This document shows, in pieces, positions 1 through 7,277 of a stretch of 43,301 bases of DNA. The first letter of the stretch is position 1, and each line of letters opens with the position of its first letter. Made by a program: the position numbers and the translations under genes. Under the pieces are notes generated by a model. That model was not told the DNA's origin, searched no databases, and saw only the letters and a list, made by a program, of their open reading frames with translations. This DNA is from a virus: IMG/VR virus record IMGVR_UViG_3300049830_000049, positions 1 to 43,301 of that record; one strand, 5' to 3'.

Positions 1-144
1 ATGCAATCACGAATTGTCGTGACCATCAAACTAGATTCTATAGGTACCTCAAATGTCGAATGTTTCCACATCCCACAATGTCAATCCGTTTGTTGCTGGC
101 AAGTCGGCTGCGCTGACTGGTCAACGGTTGGCTCGGGTTATTTA
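1..144. repeat. Terminal direct repeat, left copy
   Basis: These 144 bases recur at 43158-43301 with only two differences (C67 versus T43224 and A70 versus T43227). Both fall in third codon positions of the first gene (Ser5 and Thr6) and are silent. The repeat holds a 6-bp inverted repeat, TCACGA-ATTG-TCGTGA (7-22), the leader of the first gene and its first 30 codons. A circular map, a short terminal repeat, or an assembly overlap carrying strain variation would all give this picture. Confidence 0.9.
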
Positions 145-718
145 TAAGACAACAAAGAATCAGAAGGCTAAGTTTCCTGCTGTCTGTGTTTCGGTGCCGG
201 TGATTGAAGAACAAACTATTCTTGATTCCGCGCATCGTTTGATTCCGTATATCCGCGGGCTGATGGAATCCGCGCAGGATGGGATTATTCGGAGCTTGTA
301 CGAAACCAAGAATGGTAGTTTGTCTTCGGTGCACGATGATGAAATCGGTGTAGATGCAATTGTCGGCTATCTGGTAGCTGAAGCGTCCGGGAACAGGTTG
401 ACAAAAGAACTCATTGAGAGCTGGTTCGATACTGCTGTCGCAGATAATCTGACTGTTGTGGTGGCTGAAAAGCTCGGTTTCGAAGAGTTGAATGATGAAC
501 AAATGCTGACAGTGCAAAAGCAATTGAATGGATTTAAGGGATTGGTCAGCAGTTTGGCAGGTGGAAAAACCATTCTGTCGGCTGTACAGATTACTGGTTG
601 CAGGAAAGTTATCGCACTGGCATCAGTTGACGGTGACGAAGTCAGTGAGCGGCTGACTGCTCGACTGGATGCGATGGAGCGGAAGGAAACGAAACTGGAA
701 GAACTGCTGGAGCTGTAA
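53..718 (+). CDS. Early phage protein, distant paralog of the 6450-7082 product
   Basis: A 221-aa protein of unknown function. It looks soluble, with no membrane segment or signal peptide. Codon use is strongly biased (CTG, GAA, GGT, AAG), unlike most neighbouring small genes, which suggests high expression. A pattern of P-x-V-x-V-x-V-P-V near residue 45, then an L-M-E helix, an N-G-S turn, a D-D-E triplet and an E-L-I-E helix reappears in the same order in the 6450-7082 protein. I infer that the two are distant paralogs. The first 30 codons lie inside the terminal repeat and are started again at 43210. The ATG at 53 follows the sequence TAGGTACCTCAA, so the ribosome site is only moderate. 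It is the second gene of the early operon if the map is circular. Confidence 0.85.
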   Translation: MSNVSTSHNVNPFVAGKSAALTGQRLARVIYKTTKNQKAKFPAVCVSVPVIEEQTILDSAHRLIPYIRGLMESAQDGIIRSLYETKNGSLSSVHDDEIGVDAIVGYLVAEASGNRLTKELIESWFDTAVADNLTVVVAEKLGFEELNDEQMLTVQKQLNGFKGLVSSLAGGKTILSAVQITGCRKVIALASVDGDEVSERLTARLDAMERKETKLEELLEL

Positions 719-861
719 TCTGGTGTAGTTTACTAACTGAGTGCATACTAGATTGCAGTGTCGGTCTAGTTGTGTACTCGAATTAGTAAATTAAAATCCT
801 GTAAGTAGACCGGTAGACTGACAGACCAAGACTGCCTCACCCCGGTCTAGCCGATGCTCTC

Positions 862-895
862 TGCACTAACTTCCACACTCTAGTTAGTTAGTGCA
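862..895. repeat. 9-bp perfect inverted repeat
   Basis: TGCACTAAC (862-870) and GTTAGTGCA (887-895) are exact complements separated by 16 bases. No T-run follows, so a terminator is unlikely. A protein-binding site or origin hairpin fits better. It borders the most AT-rich part of the region. Confidence 0.6.
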
Positions 896-1106
896 CCTAT
901 AATCTACACTACACTCTAATATACTAATATATCCCCCTATTAATAATTAAATAATTGTTTATATACAAATTTTTAGACGCCTAAATATTTACCCAATGAC
1001 GATAGGGTATAGAGCTATAGAGTGTAAAGGAGTAGATTAGGGCGTAGATTAATTATTATGTACGGATTAGTTATGAGGTATGAATGTATTAGTACACTGT
1101 TAGTTA

Positions 1107-1151
1107 GCCTATAGGCATGCCCTTGACACCCTATGGGTGTAGTGTTAGTCT
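1107..1151 (+). promoter_or_regulatory. Early promoter with two operator-like palindromes
   Basis: A perfect -35 box TTGACA (1123-1128) is followed after 17 bases by TAGTCT (1146-1151), preceded by TG at 1143-1144, so an extended -10 promoter. The perfect palindrome GCCTATAGGC lies 6 bases upstream of the -35. A second inverted repeat, ACACCC-TAT-GGGTGT (1126-1140), overlaps the -35 and the spacer. Both share the core CCTATRGG, about two helical turns apart, so a repressor may bind here. It would drive the small-gene cluster starting at 1205. Confidence 0.6.
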
Positions 1152-1204
1152 AGAGGTCTAGCAGTCTACTTACAGACTTTTATTTTAGTTTTCAAAGGTG
1201 AAAC

Positions 1205-1483
1205 ATGGGTGAAAATTCTTTATATTCTGTCACTAGCGGAGTAACCACAGTTCCATATCATTGGCACAATTGTAAAAGGTATTCAGAGCCAGAGATAAAG
1301 AAATTGATTAAGATAGTAGAAGAGCATGATTATAGAAAACATCTAAATGTTCCTCATTTGTTTTCTCTGTACCGACAGAAAATAACAGATGCAGGAGAAA
1401 CTAATGTTCAGTATGCTAGCTATCTAGCACTAAAACGGATTGTTGTTATACTGGTTAAAATGGAAGAGTTAACGAAAGTTTAG
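1205..1483 (+). CDS. Hypothetical small early protein
   Basis: A 92-aa protein that I do not recognise. The start follows AAAGGTGAAAC, a good ribosome site. The middle is charged and helical, rich in Lys, Glu and Tyr. The C-terminal part carries an R-I-V-V-I-L-V-K stretch that is amphipathic rather than membrane-spanning. It is the first gene downstream of the strong -35 promoter with palindromic operators, so it is probably made early. It could be a host-takeover or regulatory protein, but nothing in the sequence proves that. Confidence 0.7.
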   Translation: MGENSLYSVTSGVTTVPYHWHNCKRYSEPEIKKLIKIVEEHDYRKHLNVPHLFSLYRQKITDAGETNVQYASYLALKRIVVILVKMEELTKV

Positions 1484-1562
1484 CCAGATCTAGAACACTT
1501 TACAGAAGCATACTACAATGTGTTTCTGTGAGGCCGTTTTGAGCCGAACTAGGAGTATTATT

Positions 1563-2006
1563 ATGGGAACCTGCGATAAACACGGACAATTTAGTACACT
1601 TTGCCGTGCCTGTGATTTTGACACTATTGAAAAGGAAACTGAAATGAACACCGAGACCGAAACCAAACCCAATCAACCTGTACCCCATCGCTGGGCTGAA
1701 GTAATTAAAGCCTGGGCTGAGGGTAAAGAGATTGAATACAAGTGTGCTCCACGGCCCTGGAAAACCTACGATCAAAACGGCTCTGATGACAACGGCTTTT
1801 CTCCGGCATTTAATGAGCCAATCCTAGAATGGCGCATCAAGCCAGAAACTAAAACTGGCTGGATAAATCTCTATAATTCATACCGTGCTGGCATCTATGC
1901 AGGTAGTACTATCTATAAAACAAGAGAAGCCGCATTGGCCGGCGAAATGACTGTAATGCGTATCGCCTGTATCCAAATCACCTACACTGAAGGCGAAGGA
2001 CTCTAA
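1563..2006 (+). CDS. Hypothetical protein with N-terminal zinc-knuckle-like module
   Basis: A 147-aa protein. ATG 1563 is chosen because TAGGAG lies about 7 bases upstream; an earlier in-frame ATG at 1518 has none. Residues 3-19 contain C-x2-H and C-x2-C, like a small zinc-binding knuckle. The rest has the H-R-W-A-E-V-I-K-A-W segment and ends its core with E-W-R-I-K-P, a pattern I associate with small phage proteins of unknown role. A second in-frame ATG at 1644 follows AAGGAAACTGAA, identical to the ribosome site of the gene at 6450. A short form without the Cys module (120 aa) may therefore also be made. Confidence 0.75.
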   Translation: MGTCDKHGQFSTLCRACDFDTIEKETEMNTETETKPNQPVPHRWAEVIKAWAEGKEIEYKCAPRPWKTYDQNGSDDNGFSPAFNEPILEWRIKPETKTGWINLYNSYRAGIYAGSTIYKTREAALAGEMTVMRIACIQITYTEGEGL

Positions 2007-2008
2007 TC

Positions 2009-2314
2009 ATGTCTCAAACACCTTACACTTTCGATCGTCATCCTTACTGTAAATCTCCTAACTGTGCCTCAGATTGCGAATGTAAAAGCGAGTGCGCAGC
2101 AAAGGACGAGCAGCCCCAAAACTCTACTAAAACATTCTATGTAATAGTTGCCAAACATGACCCAGAACTGCCAAGTAAACTTTGCTATTTTGGATCAAAA
2201 CCTTTTGAAACAACAGACAAAACCTACGCACAATCAAAAGCTGAATCACTACAAGCTGATTTTGGGCGCGCATTTCCAGGGATTGAATATGTTGTAGGTA
2301 CAGTCACCTACTAG
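2009..2314 (+). CDS. Cys-rich N-terminal hypothetical protein
   Basis: A 101-aa protein starting two bases after the previous stop, so the two are probably translated together. Residues 14-30 hold six cysteines, counting closely spaced C-x4-C, C-x3-C-x-C and C-x3-C patterns, which suggests metal binding. A K-T-F-Y-V-I-V-A strand starts the C-terminal half, which is a compact alpha/beta-like segment of about 60 residues. Function unknown. The Cys-rich start echoes the Cys module of the gene before it. Confidence 0.7.
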   Translation: MSQTPYTFDRHPYCKSPNCASDCECKSECAAKDEQPQNSTKTFYVIVAKHDPELPSKLCYFGSKPFETTDKTYAQSKAESLQADFGRAFPGIEYVVGTVTY

Positions 2315-2324
2315 AGTCTCGCTA

Positions 2325-2352
2325 GTTAGCAGATACCTAAATGTCTGCTAAC
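2325..2352 (+). promoter_or_regulatory. Intergenic hairpin
   Basis: GTTAGCAGA (2325-2333) pairs exactly with TCTGCTAAC (2344-2352) around a 10-base loop. A short T-rich stretch, TATTTT, comes about 7 bases later, so this might be a weak terminator, attenuator or processing site between two small genes. It lies 35 bases upstream of the next start. Confidence 0.55.
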
Positions 2353-2387
2353 AGCGGTATTTTAGCCGTAGAAAGGATCACCGCGCC

Positions 2388-2705
2388 ATGAGCACAAAAA
2401 AGTACAGACCATATCTAACTCTAGCCGAGCTGAAACATTTACATCAGCTCTCCCATCAACAATCTCAAATCTCAGCCCTCACTCGTTATCTAGGCAAATA
2501 TATCTCAGATATCGAGTCTGGTTATCGAGTTGACAATTATGCAACCAGAGTTAATCCTAACTCAATGGTAGCTAAACTAGACCTAACCGATCCAACAACA
2601 GATTCCAAAACACTATTTGACGCTGAACAAGAACGTCGCTATACAAACAATGAAATGTCACCAAAAGAGGAAGCTGAATATGAAAAGCAAATCGGATTGG
2701 TATAA
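2388..2705 (+). CDS. Hypothetical small protein
   Basis: A 105-aa hydrophilic protein that starts after AAAGGATCACCGCGCC, a good ribosome site. The N-terminal half is helical, with many Gln and His residues near 18-30. The C-terminal third is very acidic and charged (E-Q-E-R-R, P-K-E-E-A-E). No known domain seen. It sits in the early cluster between two hairpin-bearing gaps. Confidence 0.7.
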   Translation: MSTKKYRPYLTLAELKHLHQLSHQQSQISALTRYLGKYISDIESGYRVDNYATRVNPNSMVAKLDLTDPTTDSKTLFDAEQERRYTNNEMSPKEEAEYEKQIGLV

Positions 2706-2802
2706 TCAACTATCCACACACTGGCAGCGATTTTGTTGGTACTACATCATTGTAGTCTCAACGTGCGCAGCTTATTATCTCAGTGCAAACTAGGAGATCT
2801 AA

Positions 2803-3039
2803 ATGTCTCTAATCTATCGAGTCCTTAACAATGGAAAACCCGCTGTAATTGAAGGCTCCAAAATTTGGATCAATTCGGACTTTCCAACTCTAGAAGAAGC
2901 AGCCAATTATCTAAGAAATTGGCTAGGTTGCTATGCCGAGGGTCTCACAAACGACTATATCATAGACAATATGATATTGAAGCCGTATGATTACGACGGC
3001 TACGGAGACACAGTTCAAATTGTTCGTGTAAATGTTTAA
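2803..3039 (+). CDS. Hypothetical small protein
   Basis: A 78-aa protein with ribosome site TAGGAGATCTAA. It begins like a small beta protein (Y-R-V-L-N-N-G-K-P) and contains a helix around E-E-A-A-N-Y-L-R-N-W. It is not recognised. The following gene begins after an almost identical leader, GGAGATCTAAATGTCT. That suggests copying or shared control of the two starts, not homology of the proteins. Confidence 0.7.
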   Translation: MSLIYRVLNNGKPAVIEGSKIWINSDFPTLEEAANYLRNWLGCYAEGLTNDYIIDNMILKPYDYDGYGDTVQIVRVNV

Positions 3040-3051
3040 CTGGAGATCTAA

Positions 3052-3264
3052 ATGTCTATCCTTCACACTTTCCCTCTCACAGTTCTTTCTGACATCACCG
3101 GCGAAAGACTGCATGAAACTCCTCATTTCAAAGGTTACATTCCTCAGCGTGGAGAATGTTTTAAAGTAGGCTCAAACCTGCAATACTGTGTTCAACGCCG
3201 CGAGTTCTATTACAACGAAGACATGGAAGTTATTGCTGTAGAATTGTATGTAGTAACTGTTTGA
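3052..3264 (+). CDS. Hypothetical small protein
   Basis: A 70-aa protein in the same operon, starting 12 bases after the previous stop behind TGGAGATCTAA. The composition suggests a small all-beta fold: alternating hydrophobic residues, several Tyr, and the end E-V-I-A-V-E-L-Y-V-V. No function can be assigned. Confidence 0.68.
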   Translation: MSILHTFPLTVLSDITGERLHETPHFKGYIPQRGECFKVGSNLQYCVQRREFYYNEDMEVIAVELYVVTV

Positions 3265-3305
3265 TATACGGCCTAAAAACTATCTCATCGTAAAGGATTC
3301 TAACC

Positions 3306-4316
3306 ATGCACTGTCTATGTGCCTACTCTTCAGTAGAGTTTGAAGTAACTCACTTCCCAGGCTACCTAACTTCCCGAGAAGTAGCTCATCCAATCTTCTC
3401 TCTGCCTCAGAAGAAACTGCTTTCCTATCTCGGTCGCTGGGCTACAGGTACAGCATTTACTCCAACAGATAACTATCTCTTATTTCTCTCAATCCTGCAT
3501 TCTTCTGATCTAGTTGAGTTCCGTGTCCCTGCAATCAGAACAGAATCCACCCCACAAATCATTGCACAGAATATGGAAGCTCTGTGTAAATCTATCTCCC
3601 GTCTCAACACAGTCGTAAATCCTGCAGTAGTTTTCCCTCGATACGTAATCTCTCCAGAAACTAAAGATCTCTCAAATGTAGCTTACTGGATTCATAACTG
3701 GAACCAAGCCTACCAAGATTTCACTGACGGCTATCGCTCAGCTCATGATTCATCTAAACTAATCCAGCGTGAACATGCTCTCGAAAGACTAATCAAAAAT
3801 CCGCATCGTCCAGTTAGCTCTTATGCAGGACAAATAGCTGATTGGGCCGCAGAAGCCGGAAACTTCCCGACAGCTATAACTGTCTCACGGCTAACCGGAC
3901 AACGCTGTTCTATCTCAGACTACTGGAAACAAATCATTTCCAAGTGTGCTCACGAAGATAGCCTGTTTGCAATCAATCGACAGGATCTGGAAGAACTATT
4001 GGAACACTGCGAAACAGAGATTCCAATTGGCTCAATCTTCTCTAATGCACTCTTCTCAGTTCTACGCCATGCAATCAAACGTCAGCGTAATTTCCTAGAC
4101 ATAGCTGATCTAGAAACTGGCACATCTAATTTCGGTACAGGCTATCGAATTCTATCCCCTACAGATTCTGTAGAGTCAGCAAATATGCAAGCCCTAATCA
4201 TGTCTGCACCTGCAGATAAGCCGAAAGAGAAAGATTACCCAAGTAAGATGGCATACCTCAAAGCCAAAATGCGCTGGGAAATGGCACAGAAGTATGCACC
4301 TGGAGACCAATCATGA
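3306..4316 (+). CDS. Hypothetical protein preceding the helicase
   Basis: A 336-aa protein with ribosome site AAAGGATTC. It has no Walker motif, zinc cluster or membrane segment. It looks mostly helical, with several Trp-containing helices at residues 125-215 and a lysine-rich C-terminus containing K-E-K-D-Y-P-S-K-M-A-Y. The stop overlaps the next start (ATGA), and the helicase follows one gene later, so a role beside the helicase (loader, primase-like or recruitment factor) is possible. That is inference from position only. I do not recognise the family. Confidence 0.8.
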   Translation: MHCLCAYSSVEFEVTHFPGYLTSREVAHPIFSLPQKKLLSYLGRWATGTAFTPTDNYLLFLSILHSSDLVEFRVPAIRTESTPQIIAQNMEALCKSISRLNTVVNPAVVFPRYVISPETKDLSNVAYWIHNWNQAYQDFTDGYRSAHDSSKLIQREHALERLIKNPHRPVSSYAGQIADWAAEAGNFPTAITVSRLTGQRCSISDYWKQIISKCAHEDSLFAINRQDLEELLEHCETEIPIGSIFSNALFSVLRHAIKRQRNFLDIADLETGTSNFGTGYRILSPTDSVESANMQALIMSAPADKPKEKDYPSKMAYLKAKMRWEMAQKYAPGDQS

Positions 4317-4621
4317 GCACTAAAATCATTGTCCCCGGATATTTGCAATCTAATTTCTACCTAACTTCAGCTCAACGAGAATCTTGTGATCGCTACTATC
4401 TTCTCTACTGGGCGACATCTTATTATCTCGGCGCACTAAAGCTTTATCCTGAAACAATCACACGACAGGATATAGATTATCGTGTACATTATCTTTCCCA
4501 GTTGAGTACAACGGAATTGAGAACTAAACTAGATGGAACAATAAAACTATCTTTCCGCCGTCAGCGCGGATCAGATGTAGGCATTGTATTGGTAGATGAG
4601 ATTTACAACACAAGGAACTAG
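4313..4621 (+). CDS. Hypothetical small protein, coupled to helicase
   Basis: A 102-aa basic protein whose ATG overlaps the stop of the preceding gene by four bases, indicating coupled translation. It is rich in Tyr and Arg, with a tyrosine-rich segment (Y-Y-L-L-Y-W-A-T-S-Y-Y) and a basic S-F-R-R-Q-R-G patch near residue 85. The helicase starts 8 bases after its stop. It could bind nucleic acid, but no known domain is visible. Confidence 0.72.
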   Translation: MSTKIIVPGYLQSNFYLTSAQRESCDRYYLLYWATSYYLGALKLYPETITRQDIDYRVHYLSQLSTTELRTKLDGTIKLSFRRQRGSDVGIVLVDEIYNTRN

Positions 4622-4629
4622 AGGATACT

Positions 4630-6291
4630 ATGAGCACACTAACTAAATCCCATTTGAACGAACTATTGGCAAAACTGAAAGCCGAGCGCGAAGCGAACAG
4701 CGAGGCAGATAAAGCCCCGGAATCTAAAAGTTCGCCAAACTCTCTTGCATCCAACCAAGTTGTAGACAAATACGGCAAACTAATTACTCTAAACTCTCAG
4801 CAATCTCGTTTTGTGCAACTGGCAGGACACGAAGGCCAATCAGCAGTTCTAATTGGTCCTGCAGGTACAGGTAAAACAACTACACAATATGCCGTTACTC
4901 AAGAACTAATCCAATCTGGTTTAGCTGGAGTTCTTTCAGCCGATGGCCATAAACATCTAAAGACAGGATCACCCGGCATCGTAGTTTGCGCATATACCCG
5001 GCGAGCAGTTGCAAATATTCGTCGCAATCTGCCTCTCGATCTGCAAGATAATGCAATCACAATTCATAAGCTGCTCGAATACGAACCAGTCTATTACGAA
5101 GTAGAGGATCCTGAAACTGGCTCAACTAAATCTAAGATGTCATTTGAACCTACACGCACACGAGATAGTCCAATTCCATCTAGTGTTCGTGTTGTGATTA
5201 TAGAAGAATCTTCGATGCTCTCAGTCGATCTCTACAAACGTTTGGCTGATGCTTGCCCACATCGACCACAGTTTATTTTCCTGGGAGATATCCAACAGCT
5301 TCCGCCAATCTTTGGACCAGCTATTCTAGGTTTCAAAATCCTATCTCTCCCGCATGTAGAACTAACTGAAGTCTACCGGCAAGCTTTAGAGTCCCCGATT
5401 ATTGCACTAGCGCATAGGATTCTTTCAGGTAAAACAATCGATCAGGTAGAACTACCTAACTGGAACAAACCAGGTCAGCTCACAATCAAACCCTGGAAGA
5501 AAAAGATCTCAGCCGAGAATGCTCTTCTAACCGCAGCCGCATTCTTTAAGCAAGCTGAAACTCTCGGCGTCTACAATCCAGACGAAGACACAATTCTTAT
5601 CCCGTTCAATAAAGCATTCGGCACCGACGAACTAAACAAACATGTAGCAAATCATCTGGCCCGTAAAAGAAATTCGGTAACTTATGAAATCATTGCAGGT
5701 TTCCAGAAACATTACTTCTCAGTTGGCGATCGTGTAATGTACGATAAGGAAGATGCAGAGATTATTGAGATTGCACGAAACCCTAACTATTTTGGAGCTG
5801 AGCCGAAAGTAGAATCAGACACTCTAGATTACTGGGGCCAGCATCAAGGAGAAGTACACAAAACAGATTTCTCTGAAGATGAAGCAATGGATTTTCTTCT
5901 GGCGGCAACCGCAGCATCAGGCGAAGATAAAGTTCGCCAATGCTCTCACACAATTAAACTGCGGATGCTGAATACAGACAGTGTCGTGACTATAGATAAA
6001 GCAGGTGATTGCAATCTTCTGGCTCTAGGTTATGCTCTCACTGTGCACAAATCTCAGGGCTCAGAATGGAGAAAAGTATTTCTGTGTATCCATCAATCTC
6101 ATGCAACAATGACGTCTCGCGAACTTCTTTACACTGCTGTAACTCGTGCGCGCGAAGAGTTGTATATCATTTGTGAACCAGATACACTAGTTAAGGGTAT
6201 CAATTCTCAACGTGTAAAGGGAGACACACTAGAAGAGAAGGCGGAACACTTTAAGGGTAAAATAGAGGAAGGTTATGTCGTCAATTTCTAG
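4630..6291 (+). CDS. SF1 DNA helicase, RecD/Dda-like
   Basis: A 553-aa ATP-dependent DNA helicase that probably moves 5'-3' at the replication fork or in recombination. All major superfamily 1 motifs are visible: Walker A GPAGTGKT (76-83), Walker B I-I-E-E-S-S-M (E192, E193), motif III GDIQQLPP (219-226), motif IV E-V-Y-R-Q (R250), motif V TVHKSQGSEW (471-480) and motif VI YTAVTRAREE (501-510). The length fits the Dda/RecD2 type. The first 45 residues are charged and probably disordered. The start follows AGAGGATACT. It belongs to the early operon and lies directly upstream of a fresh promoter at 6333. Confidence 0.93.
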   Translation: MSTLTKSHLNELLAKLKAEREANSEADKAPESKSSPNSLASNQVVDKYGKLITLNSQQSRFVQLAGHEGQSAVLIGPAGTGKTTTQYAVTQELIQSGLAGVLSADGHKHLKTGSPGIVVCAYTRRAVANIRRNLPLDLQDNAITIHKLLEYEPVYYEVEDPETGSTKSKMSFEPTRTRDSPIPSSVRVVIIEESSMLSVDLYKRLADACPHRPQFIFLGDIQQLPPIFGPAILGFKILSLPHVELTEVYRQALESPIIALAHRILSGKTIDQVELPNWNKPGQLTIKPWKKKISAENALLTAAAFFKQAETLGVYNPDEDTILIPFNKAFGTDELNKHVANHLARKRNSVTYEIIAGFQKHYFSVGDRVMYDKEDAEIIEIARNPNYFGAEPKVESDTLDYWGQHQGEVHKTDFSEDEAMDFLLAATAASGEDKVRQCSHTIKLRMLNTDSVVTIDKAGDCNLLALGYALTVHKSQGSEWRKVFLCIHQSHATMTSRELLYTAVTRAREELYIICEPDTLVKGINSQRVKGDTLEEKAEHFKGKIEEGYVVNF

Positions 6292-6332
6292 TTTAGTTTC
6301 GCCCTGAGCTAACTTAGACTGTCGCGTACCCC

Positions 6333-6361
6333 TTGACAGCTAACCCCAGATCGCTTATCAT
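6333..6361 (+). promoter_or_regulatory. Strong sigma70-type promoter
   Basis: TTGACA (6333-6338), 17 bases, TATCAT (6356-6361): consensus -35 and five of six at -10. The predicted start of transcription is near 6368, leaving an 82-base leader with a GGGAT-AAC-ATCCC hairpin (6421-6433) just before the ribosome site. The heptamer AGCTAAC occurs at 6307 and 6338, 31 bases apart, and could be operator half-sites. Confidence 0.8.
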
Positions 6362-6449
6362 GCGTGCATCGGTTAGGCAAACACCGACCCAAAGTTTGCC
6401 GAATCTCAAACCATCTCAACGGGATAACATCCCATCTAAGGAAACTGAA

Positions 6450-7082
6450 ATGACTGAAGCTAACCAAACCAACCAAACCGAAATCGTCGCAAACGTTGAT
6501 CCGACTGTCACTTTTACGGACTTCAAGTTCCGTTTTAAGAAGGATAAGATGGACAATCAACGTCCGACGGTTGAACTGAAGTTGCCGGTTCCTAATGCTC
6601 AAGGTATTATTGAAATCCTGAAGGCTGGCGGTAAGCAACTTGAACTGCTGCTGGAAGTTGTTGCTGATACTGTTCGTTCTGCTGCTGGTAGTTTTGTTGC
6701 AGATGACGAACGCATTAGCCAAGATACTTTCCCGATGGAAAAGATTTCTTGGCTGGCAATTGCAACTGCCCCGCGCGCTGAACGTAAGACGATTGCTCCG
6801 GAACTCTGGGAAGCTTTTGCTAAGGATTACCTGGAAATCATGCCGGGTGTCACTAACAAGAAGCCGGAAGCTATTGCTCTTGCTGTTGAAGTCTATCAAA
6901 AGAAATTCAGCATTGTTAAGACCAACAAGGAAATCCTGGGCAAGCTGAAGGATCAACTGTCTATGTATGTTGAACATACTAAGTCTGGTGACCAGTTCGC
7001 TGAAATCCTGGAACTGCTGCTTGGCAAGCTGGACACTTACCTGAAGGCCAACGATGTGGAATTGCTGGCTGCGAATCTGTAA
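6450..7082 (+). CDS. Highly expressed early protein, distant paralog of the 53-718 product
   Basis: A 210-aa soluble protein of unknown function. ATG 6450 is chosen because AAGG lies 8 bases upstream. A longer reading from TTG 6333 would start on the promoter -35 box and cannot be right. Codon use is very biased (CTG, GTT, AAG, GAA), pointing to high expression. The protein has R-P-T-V-E-L-K-L-P-V near residue 39, then helices E-L-L-L-E-V, A-G-S, D-D-E and A-P-E-L-W-E, an order shared with the protein at 53-718. It has its own strong promoter upstream and a terminator-like hairpin downstream (7195-7242), so it forms its own transcription unit with the structured RNA between them. A DNA-binding or host-modulating role is possible but unproven. 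Confidence 0.88.
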   Translation: MTEANQTNQTEIVANVDPTVTFTDFKFRFKKDKMDNQRPTVELKLPVPNAQGIIEILKAGGKQLELLLEVVADTVRSAAGSFVADDERISQDTFPMEKISWLAIATAPRAERKTIAPELWEAFAKDYLEIMPGVTNKKPEAIALAVEVYQKKFSIVKTNKEILGKLKDQLSMYVEHTKSGDQFAEILELLLGKLDTYLKANDVELLAANL

Positions 7083-7086
7083 AAGA

Positions 7087-7176
7087 TTTTCTATCTCTTG
7101 AACACCCCGTTAGGCCCGAGGGTAAATGTCTGTAAAAGTATCGGGCAGTAAGCGATGACTAACAAGAGATAGAGAA
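7087..7176 (+). ncRNA. Candidate structured RNA with nested stems
   Basis: Starting five bases after the stop of the gene before it, the sequence can form an outer 14-bp stem (7087-7100 with 7163-7176, one G-U), a middle stem GTTAG/CTAAC (7109-7113 with 7159-7163, sharing one base with the outer stem) and an inner 6-bp stem GCCCGA/TCGGGC (7114-7119 with 7141-7146). ACCC (7104-7107) could also pair with the loop GGGT (7120-7123) as a pseudoknot. It does not match tRNA, tmRNA or a riboswitch known to me. It would be made as the 3' part of the transcript from 6333. Function unknown: it could be antitermination RNA, a regulatory RNA or a 3' stabiliser. Confidence 0.5.
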
Positions 7177-7194
7177 TGTACCTGGACACGTACT

Positions 7195-7242
7195 AAAACT
7201 GTCCACACTAACAACTGTGCATTCCGCTAGTGTACAGTTTTT
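7195..7242 (+). terminator. Rho-independent terminator-like hairpin
   Basis: AAAACTGT (7195-7202) pairs with ACAGTTTT (7234-7241). After a CC bulge, ACACTA (7205-7210) pairs with TAGTGT (7228-7233). The loop is 17 bases, and a T5 run ends the structure (7238-7242). It probably ends the transcript from 6333 after the structured RNA. The bulge and AT-rich base make it weaker than a textbook terminator. Confidence 0.6.
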
Positions 7243-7277
7243 AATGTCTACCTTCCCAATCTTCTAGGAACATTCAA

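Larger units (their letters stand above)
719..1204. other. Non-coding control region, repeat-rich, possible origin
   Basis: This is 486 bases without a credible gene. It holds several inverted repeats: CAGT..CGGTCTA with TAGACCG..ACTG (756-820), the 9-bp TGCACTAAC/GTTAGTGCA (862-895), TATAG-AG-CTATA (1008-1019), the palindrome GCCTATAGGC (1107-1116) and ACACCC-TAT-GGGTGT (1126-1140). GGTCTAG occurs at 763, 844 and 1155. The stretch 897-990 is very AT-rich. GTTAG or its complement occurs about eight times. The layout resembles a phage origin or early control region, but that role is inferred. Confidence 0.55.

Noticed and set aside
38-523. 161-aa open frame on the - strand
   Set aside because: Lies inside the early gene 53-718 on the other strand; no ribosome site and an unnatural Ser/Ile/Arg composition.
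898-903. TATAAT as promoter -10
   Set aside because: No -35-like hexamer at 16-18 bases upstream.
6333-6449. Upstream extension of the 6450 gene to TTG 6333
   Set aside because: The TTG is the -35 box of a consensus promoter, and AAGG before 6450 marks the real start.
6309-6977. 222-aa open frame on the - strand
   Set aside because: Antisense to the 6450-7082 gene, whose codon bias leaves few stops on the other strand; no supporting ribosome site.
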